From: Escarpia spicata
Taxonomy: Eukaryota; Annelida; Polychaeta; Sabellida; Siboglinidae
Length of the DNA stretch: 64,000 nt
Reading direction: 5' to 3'
Assembly (NCBI GenBank): GCA_963995525.1
Contig: OZ023211.1
Location: 58,345,627 to 58,409,626 of the forward strand
Notes under the pieces: generated by a model
Told to the model about the DNA's origin: nothing
Database searches by the model: none
What the model saw: the letters and a program-made list of their open reading frames with translations, nothing else
Part shown: positions 1 to 11,400 of the stretch, piece by piece
Numbering within the stretch: the stretch's first letter is position 1
Layout of the letters: every line of letters begins with the position of its first letter
Translations under genes and position numbers: made by a program

Positions 1-1742
1 ATATTTAATATACCTACATCATTAGCTACGGGGCTGTTCCATTTTAAAATCTCCGAGACAAAGGACTGGCAATAGATGTTGAAATGTATGCAAGGTAGAG
101 CAAGTATTAACCCCAGAATGATGGAAATGGTGAAAGACGTCTGATGTGTACCCCTTTGCCCGAGACATTAAAGTGGAACAGCTGTACATGCATTGGTTAT
201 GTGTGCAATATTCGATAAGAATGCACGCAGTTCTACAATTTCACACGATACAAATATTGCACCAGTGCAACAAAAGGCCTCGCTACATGCAACTTATATG
301 TCGACCAGGAACCATCTATCCAAGTGCTCAGCTAAACACACATCACCACACCCATTAATATTAAAACACGACACGTTCGCGGGAACACTGCGAACCTAGA
401 CTCTACTCCACCCCCCGCAACCAAATTATTAGTAACAAATCATGTTGTGTCTCGGTAACAAGGTTAAAACATCACTTCATTAAAACCTCTCACACTGCCC
501 AGTAAAAAAACTGCTGACTCGCAAAACAACTGTAACGGATCTGATTAACACAACTGATTAATCTCAATAATATAAGGCACGAACACCAAATTGGGACCAC
601 ACAATCCACACACACTTTGTGGAGTTAAATAAACTATGCACTGGTGTTATTCGGAACTAGACCTACTGGGATAACAACTACAACACATCGGTCTGTAGAA
701 CACGTATAGTGGCTTGTGCACTCGGGAAGATTCGTGTTTAATATCGGCTCAATGTGGTTAATATCAGATCAACGAACGCGATCTGGTGCGCAGGTCTGTT
801 TCTACATGTCTGTCTTGATTGTCGGGTGCACAGAAGTTACAGTGCTACAGTGTATTGTAATCACATATACACACACTGCTAGTAATCACAGATTGCCCGG
901 ACTGTCAATAACACAGTTACTCAGTAACACTTTCTTAGTCACTCGGTGACGTTTTATCGCGATCATTGAACCAAGTTTTGTGGGTAAGAGGAGCAAAATT
1001 ATTAAGGCGTCTTGCTGGAATTTCCATAACATGGCAAACTGTTTGGATAGCAGCATTCAAAAACATTTAAATTTAAACAGGAACTCTGATTAAATTAGAT
1101 GACACACATTTAGATGATTTTTGTGTGCATTCACGTGATTACAATCAATCATGAGCACATAAGTCTAGGTAAAAAATTTGGTGTGATTGTACCGATTAAC
1201 TTTAACAAAGATACAAAAAGATACAGAAGGAAGTTGTAGGCAATCCCCCGTCCTAGCAGAACCTGTAACTGGGACATGCAGTCTGACCAACGAGTGTGAT
1301 AGTAGCCTCGCTGGTGAAACAGGTGCATCATCTCCAGTATAATTCAGGTACCCAAACAGACAACACAACTATAGTGGTATATACACACGTTGCTGCCACT
1401 TGCACTGTTTTGATTTCTTTGGCACCACATACGAGAGGAACTTGGTTTCAGATACACATGGTTACGCATTTGCTTGTGGACACAAGCACCAAACTGTCAT
1501 ACATCAGGCTCCATCGCCGTAGACGTACACTTGGTTGTATGTGCCTGCCTGCACAGACTTCGGAGTCACATTTGCTCCACTGACAATGCAGTTGTTACAA
1601 ATGTAATGACAGACATCTCAACATACTGACACCCTTTACCATGCAAACACGCATCAGCAACCTATGACGTGGCCTCATTCGTTTGATACTCCTTTCACGG
1701 CAACCAGCCAATAGTATAAACTGTTCTACCATCCTGTCAATG
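1..1742. other. 3' flank / presumed 3' UTR of the FRMD6-like gene
   Basis: Downstream of the minus-strand stop. Part must be 3' UTR. I find no clear minus-strand AATAAA; a variant ATTAAA (TTTAAT on plus, near 736) is the nearest candidate. No conserved coding frame is seen; the short open frames have no coding character. Confidence 0.4.
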
Positions 1743-2420
1743 TCAAGCAATGCCTAGGCTTGCCTTCTGCGGCCCGATGGCCTTGCCATTGTACGGACTG
1801 TGGCCTCCACTCGTGATCTTGGCGGGGAAGCGAGGGACCAGTCCGTTGGACTGTGACTCCATCATCACACTGCTGCCGTTACTCGTACTTGTCTGATGCA
1901 CGATGCTACTATCAAGAACGATGGCCGTCAAGGCGCTGTTCATTGACGGTGACTCAGATGGTGACGATGCTGATGACGCATGCGACACGTCATTGTCACT
2001 CAAGAGGACGTCGTCGAATATGCGCAATGTCTGGTCGAGGTTAAAGTTCTCGCTGTGCCAGCTGAAAGGGCGTGCCACCGTGCCGGCCTCAGTCTGACTC
2101 GCCACACGTCGCTGCTCCGCGTATGACAGGTGCTTCTTTGCTGCGGCAGCGGCGGGTGATTGGCTCTGTTTGTTGCCGTGGAAACAGGTGCACATCGTGC
2201 CAAGGGAGGCATCGTTGCAGAGTGCTGTCAGCATCGGCAGGGATAGGTTCTTGCTGTTGAGACCGCGGATCTCAGCGGCGACGTTCTGCTGCTGGATGCC
2301 GTGGAGTGGACACTCGGGGTTGACCGCACTGACAGGGGGAGAGCTCGAGGGGGCGGACACTGGAGAGTTCTTCTGGGGAGTCGACGGGGCTTCCTCCGAG
2401 CTCAGAGACTCCGTCAGCGA
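1743..2420 (-). CDS. FRMD6: FRMD6-like exon 12 (C-terminus and stop)
   Basis: 225 codons plus stop after acceptor TTGTTGCAG. Begins SLTESLSSEEAPSTPQ. Contains a more conserved-looking stretch (LSLPMLTALCNDASLG, then an AAAAA run and ENFNLDQTLRIFDDVLL) that could be a short binding motif. Ends KASLGIA. No PDZ-ligand consensus. Confidence 0.85.
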   Translation of the reverse strand, partial: SLTESLSSEEAPSTPQKNSPVSAPSSSPPVSAVNPECPLHGIQQQNVAAEIRGLNSKNLSLPMLTALCNDASLGTMCTCFHGNKQSQSPAAAAAKKHLSYAEQRRVASQTEAGTVARPFSWHSENFNLDQTLRIFDDVLLSDNDVSHASSASSPSESPSMNSALTAIVLDSSIVHQTSTSNGSSVMMESQSNGLVPRFPAKITSGGHSPYNGKAIGPQKASLGIA

Positions 2421-5400
2421 CTGCAACAAAACAACAATTAAAACCTCTGTTAAAATTTTTAATAAATTAATTTTGCCTACTAAAAGATAAAAAGAAGTTC
2501 TTATATGACGCAGTATCCAGTCCTCAGGACTGCTCAAAGCGCTTCACAGTTTATTCCCTGGCAGACTGGTCCAATCGAACACCATCTCGACTTCTCTGGG
2601 AAGCATTCAGCTACGCTGCAATAAATGTGTGTAGACTATTCGTACCTAAATATCCACCACTGTCTATATCCATACAGCTAAGTGAAGTGGAGCAACGTAG
2701 AGTGAACAAACTTGCCAAAGGTTCGACACGTCAGCACAGGATACGAACCTGGATTCTCTCGATTGAAAGTCCAGTGCTCTAATCACTGTGCCACCATGCT
2801 CCACAATTACATCACCAAATATCAACATATTTTATATGGATTTCTATTTTACCTGATTGCCCCAGGCCGTGCCCTCCCTGGGACTGTGTTGAGCTGTACC
2901 AGGTCTGTTCTGTCCGACCTGTCCACTGGTGTCTGACATCACTGCCATGTCCGTTTGTGGGGGGTGACCCGCAGTGTCATTACACGGGATGTCAGTGTAC
3001 ACGGAGTATGGCTGCTGCAGGGCAGGTGCTGACATCTGGGGAGCAGACAACTTGCGTAGGGCGGTCCCAGCAGAGAATCCGGGCGACGGGGGCAGACTCC
3101 TCTGTCCAGGCGCCACGCTGACGACCGGCAGCAGCGGTTCGATCGGCGACATCTGGGGAGTGTTCTGCAAACTACTGCGTCGGTAAGCATCATTCGGCGG
3201 CAGTGGCATCGTCGGCGCCAACTGTGGCACAGGGTTGTAACCCTCGATAGGGTAGCCTTCATTGGCGTAGATGGCGCCAGTGTGCAACGTAGTGGGCCGT
3301 CGAGCCGGCTGCATCATCATGGCCTGACCTTGCTGGATGTATGTCCCCGGAATCGCGTTCGTCACCTGCGGCTGCTGCATGTTCGCACCCTGCTGGTACG
3401 CCCCCTGGTGGTGTGACTGCGTGGGAGCGAGCGCGGGGAACGAGTGCACCACCTGGAAGACTGGCGGGTCGCAGCGCTGTGGCATTGACGCGACATACGT
3501 CATTGGCTGGGCAACCATCATCTGCTGAGGGGGTGGGGCGGTCATGGACTCGGCCACGTACGTGTTTACTGGCCGGACAGAGGTGACAGACGTGCTCGCC
3601 ACCCCGCTCACTACTGCCCCCTTGAGAGGCGGTACGGGACCACTGCTCACCGTCATCATGGGGGCAAACATGAGTCGCTGTATCCGAGCCTCAGCGGCCA
3701 CAGGGGACGGGATCCGCATCTGGGTCGCCATGGTAACGGCGGTGAGTCGCCCGCTGCTGTGGTGACTCATGTTGCTGCTAGAGCGTGCTACTGGCTGCTG
3801 GGCAGTGTATGCAGCAGGCCCAACTGCGGCGGCTGGCGGTTTCGTCTCACGCACATCTGCAAAAACAAAGATATAATAGGTTAACATTTACACTCATAAA
3901 CTACTGTCATCCTTACTGCTCGTAAGTTGTTAAGTATTTCTCACACAGTAACTGATACTCTAACATTAAAACAGGTATCAATCACATCTTTAAAAGTAAT
4001 ATCTGACTTTCCTGTGACATATAATTTGTACTGGGTCAAATCTTAAGATCTTCTAGGGTTGGCAACCATTAACAGGGTCGGTTGGCTAAACAGACACATA
4101 ACTGCCATTCTGAAAGACCTAAACAAAGACTTGAGACAAGCGTGAACTTACATTGTGCCCTGGGTAGTGTGAAGGGCCAGTTTTGTGGGGTCTTCACCCC
4201 ACTGTCTGCCACCCCAGCACCCCCAGTGTAGGCCCTAGGATAGGTGGTCAGTCCAGGCGTGGTACTTCCAAACCTCGGAGGACTGTCGATGATGATCTCC
4301 TGCCCAGGGTCATCTACAAGACAATCACGCGCCATCGTAAGACATGGCAAACTCACATCTCATGCACTTCACAGTATCCACACAAATGTTTCCTTGACTT
4401 TCATAATACAGCGGAAGTAAGGAATCATCTCAGAATGTCAACGTCTCATATCAGACGAAATTACTTTCGTTTGGGGAGAGGGGTCAAAGGCAGTTTCATC
4501 TGGTGTCGGATATTGATATTTTACACATCAGACCGATACTGTTAATATATTAATGTCATCATATCAGTGTTTACAAACTTTCTTCTGGGGAGGCTCAGGC
4601 CAAATAAAAGTAATTTTGTATGATATTGGACACTGACGTTCTGACATGATCCCTATGTAGAACAATCTCTGGATGGCTGTTAAATAGCAATCACATATGG
4701 TCTTTGTAGCATCATTTTAATTCTGATTGGTCATAATTATGAATTTTCATTCTGGGGGCTCAACACTGACGTCAATATTTTAGACAAACGACACTAAAAG
4801 CACACCGGATGGAATGAAACGCACTGTTGTTATCTGACATCTGTGTATTAATACGCTAACTGTGGATCGTTGTAAGTGCATCTCCTGCCAAGTGCACTTG
4901 CCTCTTCCTCCAGTCATTCACGTCCTTCAACCATCCCCTCTCATCTATCAACTGGTGGTGTTTTTAAAAACACAACACTAGTTGTTTACAGTTATTTAAA
5001 TATTTGTGATACGATATGCTTTTCTACAGGGCCTTCCTCCTATGTTAATATAATTGAGTGGCGAACCAATCTCCTCCAGATGGCACCACTGTGGCAAGGA
5101 TCAAAATACCATAATGGTGGTAACTGCTGCCCTTGGTTTGTGGCTCCATGGCTGGGTGTAAGCTAGCGTTCAATGATTAGACATAATCCTCTGACTGTGG
5201 ATGTTACACGGCCTGTACCACTGACAGTGCCACAAAGACGCACGGAATGTCAAACATGCCATGTTTGGGATGGGCTTCGTTGGCTAAGCCTGTGAACACT
5301 TACAGGTCCCACTCTACACAGAGACCTCTGTCACATGCTAATTATGGGTAAACATGTTGAACTGGCCACCCACAGCGTCCCTAGAACAGCTGTTTAATCA

Positions 5401-8400
5401 GGACACACTTATCCTGCATGTTTACTTGCAAGTACCCGTGCTCAGGTGTGAGATTAATCAATTATTACAATGACAGATAAGGGTTCACACAAATGATCAT
5501 TATTGTTTTGGTCATCCCAAGGTGGCTATTCCAAAAATACCTCCTGAATGGTTGCAAACTTTCTACATAACATCTCGGCAACATTTGGTTACATGAATAC
5601 AATTTGAAATATGTAAGGCCTACATTGGGTTCCTGCAGCACAAAATGAAACATTTCTTTAATAGGGTCCAACACTGAGGTTAAAAAGTTTGTCTATCGCA
5701 GTTTCTCAACGTATCAGATCAGTAACTGTTGTAATTTGATTACAGACAGCATTGTGTAACTTTTTTGCTATATAAAATTCCCTCGCCAGACCAGCCACAA
5801 AGTGTTCTCAACAGCTATATTATTCACACTGTAACATGTGACATGAGTTCCAGGAGACAATTGGGTACATTTTAGTCATGTTCTGTAAGCTCATACCAAA
5901 CCTTCAACGCCAACACATCATAACAATGCAGTGTATATCAATGAAGTTCCTTAAACAATGTTTTGGAATCACATTTAATCAACACTTATTCTTGGAAAAA
6001 ACGGTATACTTCTGTGTTACACTTCAATGTCATAAAACAAAAGAATTGTTTTCATAAGAAGTATACATTGTGCATTCACAGTTCACAAAATTCCACTTAT
6101 ACACAAAATATGGTAATGTCTGTTATCATATCCCTGTAAAACTCTTACAAGACTGTAGGGCTATGTCAAATGTTTACATTACACAAAACCACGTAACACA
6201 GAGACTGGAAACAATTTCTGAAACATTGTTTTGAGAATGTTTTCATGTATACCAGCCTTATTGCTATTAGATGGACTGGCAAATGCACCCAAAGCCAAGT
6301 AGCTAACAACCAGCCGGTTAGAATCAAACAGACACACAACACAAAGCAGTAGTGATGATGCATGCATCTATATTAAATTACAGATACCACCACTCTCATA
6401 ATATCTGTTTACCTTTTTAAAAATCTACCAGCCATATTCATTAGCTAAACACAAACATTTAAATCACAAAATAAATTTGAACAACCATCCTATCATGCAA
6501 TAAATCAGAACTAAGCAACAATTTATTGCTGCATTACCACTGTTTTGGTAGAAGAAAATAATTAGTAAGTATCTAAATAAATCCTTACAACAAATATTCT
6601 GGCAGGCAACACATTAGAACTAGATAAAATTAATTACTGTCCTGCTATTGTTTTTGGTAGCAGAACAAAATAATTAGTAAATATCTACAGAAATCCTTAT
6701 GATAAATGTTCTGGCAGGTACTAATGTGTTTTTGGTAGTTGGATGGGATAATTACGAGAGAACCAACAGGAATGCATGCACAATCACAAGTAACGCAGTG
6801 GGTTAGAAATGACACAACACGAACACAAGAAAAAGCAGCAAGCACACACCTTCACTCTCCTCAAAGCTCGTGTACAGTTTGCCGATGTCACTGGCAATAC
6901 CTGAGGTCGTGTTTGAACTCGCTGTGCTAATCACAGATATGCGCTGCGTGAGGCATGCAGGCCTTGGTGACGCCCTTTGGCGGTGTGCCTGGCGACTACC
7001 GGATGAACGCGACGACGTGACGGAGGTCTTTCGACACAGTGACGTTCGCTCCGACATGTCGTGAGGGTCGCCGTTGACGTACATCTCACGGAAGCGCCGA
7101 TCCTCCACCTCCATATGACGTAACTCTTTCAGTCTGTGGCATGCGACGAGTATATTTATTTCAGGTAAAAATCCATAATGTATACAAATAGATGATACAT
7201 ACAAATAGGTAAAAATATTAATATTTATTCACAAAGTGCCATATTTTCAGAATATAAATTATGTTCAGAGGCACACAAAATACAAAAATATTAAAAATAC
7301 ACACAATAGGCATGCTTATATGGTAAACATATTAGAAAATATTATAATGATATGCATAAATTATAAGTACATTACATTAAATCTTGATATAAATATTATT
7401 CAGCAAAACGACAATTAAATATCATGTCTCCTGTATAGTGTTCACCGTATTTTAAACACCTGCTGTAACACTCACACAGAAACATCTCACATGAAATAAC
7501 ATGTTAACTTGTCACATGTAGAATCAGCACATGCATTATTACTTGTATTATTGCTGTGAGGGAGCATGCAGTGTTTGGACATACCTGGGCAGAACGGACA
7601 TGTGAAAGAGATGGATACTCTTGCACTGTGAAAGAAGGTACTTGGACCGCTCGTCGTTGCCGGTGTAGTACGTGAACTTGCGACCATCTGGCGTACCGAC
7701 TGCAAGAATCTCAAACTTCTTCTTCTGCAAAGGAAAAATGAAAACATCTTGATCTTCCTGACAACACACAACTTGTATCAAGAAATGTATAATAAACGTA
7801 TCTCTGAATCTGCTTGGCAGGTATTTGAGCCACACATTTAGGTTTATTGCGACGTATTCCTCCAGTTCCATAGTTGTCAAAAATATAATCTACTTTAATA
7901 AAGACACTAATTACGGTATTGGCATCAGTCAATTTTTTTGTTGCAAAATGCTTGGTTTTGTTGTCACATAGTCATTATGAATTATATCACGTTAGTTCTT
8001 GACATATTAATGTTGAAACAATGTAGTATCAGTTTCTGGATGAGCACAATGTTAAGAGAGCACAGCTGACCTTCACGACTTACATATCACTTACCTCACA
8101 GTACAGCTTCTCTATGCTTGCCCATAGAAATGTTGACAGCACACTTTTGTACCCGTTCAATTCCTGAAAGACAAAATCCATATTTGTTGACACACCAGAA
8201 AAACAATGAGACATAATGATCAATTCAAGCTATTTCTATAAAGAGTAAATGTATCATTTATTATCATTTTAACAATCCATTCTAGCACAGTAACATTTAT
8301 TATGCGATTCCATGACCATCGGGAGAATAAAATGAATTATGATACAATTAATCTGTTGACTGAAGATAATAAATTGCTGTTGCAACACACCGACATGTCA

Positions 8401-11400
8401 CCTATACGACACCTGATGGCAGGTGATTACACGTGTACACACCAGCACAATAAGCATCCGGTGGTCACGGGAACTACATAGCAAACATACCAGTGCGACA
8501 TACATGGCATATCAGATTACGATAACATGTTGAGCAGCCTGTAATTGATGTGTTTCAGCGGCTGCCTCCACACCTAGGAGGGATGGACGACGTACGTTTA
8601 GCGCACATGGCTCGGTTTCTTATGGTCACACCATCACAGTGACGTTACACGTTTCAATCAATCCCGCAAGAAAGAACAGATTTTACATTCTACAACTGAA
8701 TAAATCATGTTTGATCCATGACAAGTCTATAGCATTATTCCATCGAGAAAATGGTGACAATGTTCATCACGGTGGAAGAATAAATCAGATTCGTAGTTCG
8801 TCTGAACACAACAGAGTTTATTCGCTTCTCAACGAAACGTTCTTCTGCTTGCCATACCATCTGACGAGCAGAAGAACTAGTCTCACAATTCAGTTCCCGA
8901 ACAAGCCAACTGAAGATTACTGAAACTTGTGTTCAGAAGTAATTTTAATCTAATTAATTCCAGCGAGGAATTTTTACAAAATGCCCGATCCTTCACCTCA
9001 TAAATCTCAACCCCCTTCGGACAGATGCCAAGCCACACGGTGCCGAGGGTGTCGGTTTTCCGTTTCTTCAGCTGGTAGAAGTGCAGGTTGTGGGCAGTAG
9101 GGGGCGCTGACACATCCTTGATGTAGTGCATCTGTGCTTCCATCTTTGTCATGCCATGCAGGTCGCGATGCATCTGGGGCATGTTTCGGCGGATATAGTC
9201 CACGCCATGTTTCGACAGCACCTGTGTGAATGACAATACATACATGTTAAATCAAACATAATCTTAACTAATAACATATGATATTTCTATAGCGAGCATC
9301 TAACAATAATTAATTAAAAGCAATCATGTACAGGTAAAACTATATATATATATATATTTTACGGTCTTTTGCAGTATTTGGAAACACCTAATCCTGTCAG
9401 CCAGGGAATAAACAAATGCGAGATTTTAAACTTGTGATTATCTCACTGGCAACAGAGACACGATTTCAAAAAATATGTTATTTCTGTAGCTATTGTTTTA
9501 CAATAATTAATTAATTAAAGGCAATAATGAATATGTGTATTATGATCTTTTGCAGTAATCCTGTCAGCCATGAAATAAATAAATGCGACAGAGATATTAA
9601 ACTTGTGACTATCTCACTGGCAACAGATCTAAGATTTAAAAACATTTCCAACTTTTATTATAAATTGAATTCAGGCTGGGTCCGCTGCCAAGCTGAGGCG
9701 TGACTCACCCACGCAGGGAAGTACTCGCGCGGGTCGAAGTAGTGGTGGGAGTCGTCGTGACAGTTGCCATGGTCCGCCTGGAGCGCATATGCCGCAAACA
9801 CAAAGCATCGTTCCTCCGCCACCAGATGGCTGAAGTTGAGCAGGTTGTCCCGCAACTGTAGGTAATAGAGGTAGCGCGTTGTGCGCTCTCTGCAAACAAC
9901 GTTGCACCTTGATTACACGCAACCTTCTCAAATATAAAACACAACAATTTGCAGCTAAACCCTGCTTTATGGTCACCTCAGTAAAACAGCCACCTTGCAA
10001 TTAAGGTCACCCTGGGAGAGTCACAAATTATGCCCAGTCCCGAGGGTGACCTTAATAGTGAGGTTCCACTGTACTTGGAATGTCAATTCCAATTCCGGAA
10101 TTGTGTTATGTTTTTAAAGAATTTGAATTTTTTTTTAATATAATTGATTTCTCAATTACTGTTTCAATTACATTATGCAACTTTGTTGCTTTTAAAAATA
10201 TTACATTATTTCTTTAAAATGTACTGAAACTTGGAAAATTGAAGAATATGTTTGATGTGGAATTTTAAAATAAAGCTGTTCTAAATAAATATATATATAG
10301 ATATATATATAATTTTTGCATTGAGATTACTGTTTACATCGTGTTATTCTTATATGGTATTGATAATTGGAATATATATTGCAAATGGGATTGGTATTTG
10401 TGTGTAAAATGTGTATTTATTTATTAGAGTGTAGTGGGAGGACGTACTTGAGAAGTGCAGCATGTTCCACGTAGAACTGCACTCGGAAGTGGAACGTTGT
10501 CAGGGGCTGTGGATCTCCAATCTGCAAGAAAAACTCACAACATTTCAAATGCCATTCACACCAGAACAGAAATATACTGACCGACTACATTTGTAGATAC
10601 AAATTAATTACACTTTATCATTCAACATGGGCACTTACATTTTCAAAATGGCACAGGTTTTTCATCAATATTTATACCCAAACTGAAATTACATGTATTT
10701 TCCAGATGAATCCATTGATAGACAATAAAAATAATTTCAATGCTGTATAAGATATTATAGACTTGGTTTTTAAGTTTTAAATTCAGCAGATGGAAATATA
10801 GAAGACCAATATATTACAGTATCAACTAATGCCATTCCTCATTGTTCATGTTAACATCTAGGGATATGGCAGCCAACTAAGATTTGTGTCACCAATGTGA
10901 CACGAGTCACTAATTATAGTAATGACATGTCAACTGAAGTGTACAAGAGTCAAGAGGTGCGAGGTATGCCGGTCACCGGAGACAAACGTTCTGCCACCTC
11001 TGTCAACAGTCACATAAACCACTGCATGACATTTAAACGCCCAATAAAACGGGTAATTAATTATTACCGAGTCATCACCCAAACCTATCCAGAAATTATA
11101 GCTTTGTGCTATTCACTCGCACATAAATTTTACGTCGTCATCAATCCTATGCAGGAACAGTTCCCCATACTATGTGTTGAAATGTTACCAATATCTACAC
11201 TACTGCCATTATTAATCTGTCGCATTAAATACGACATTACATTTGACACCACAAACACACACCATGCTGTGAAGGTCTACCAGATAACTTTCAATCAGGA
11301 ACAGAATAAAACTTTGTGACCTCGTAAAAAGCATTGTGCACGGTCTCATTCCGATACAGCCTCGACCGAGGCATTCGAAATGTAACATGCTTACAAAAAC

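Noticed and set aside
2713..2802. A functional tRNA gene
   Set aside because: A and B boxes are visible but the cloverleaf is not complete and a SINE body follows directly; it is a tRNA-derived SINE head.
3341..3765. Plus-strand open frames over FRMD6-like exon 11
   Set aside because: Antisense shadows caused by the GC-richer coding exon.
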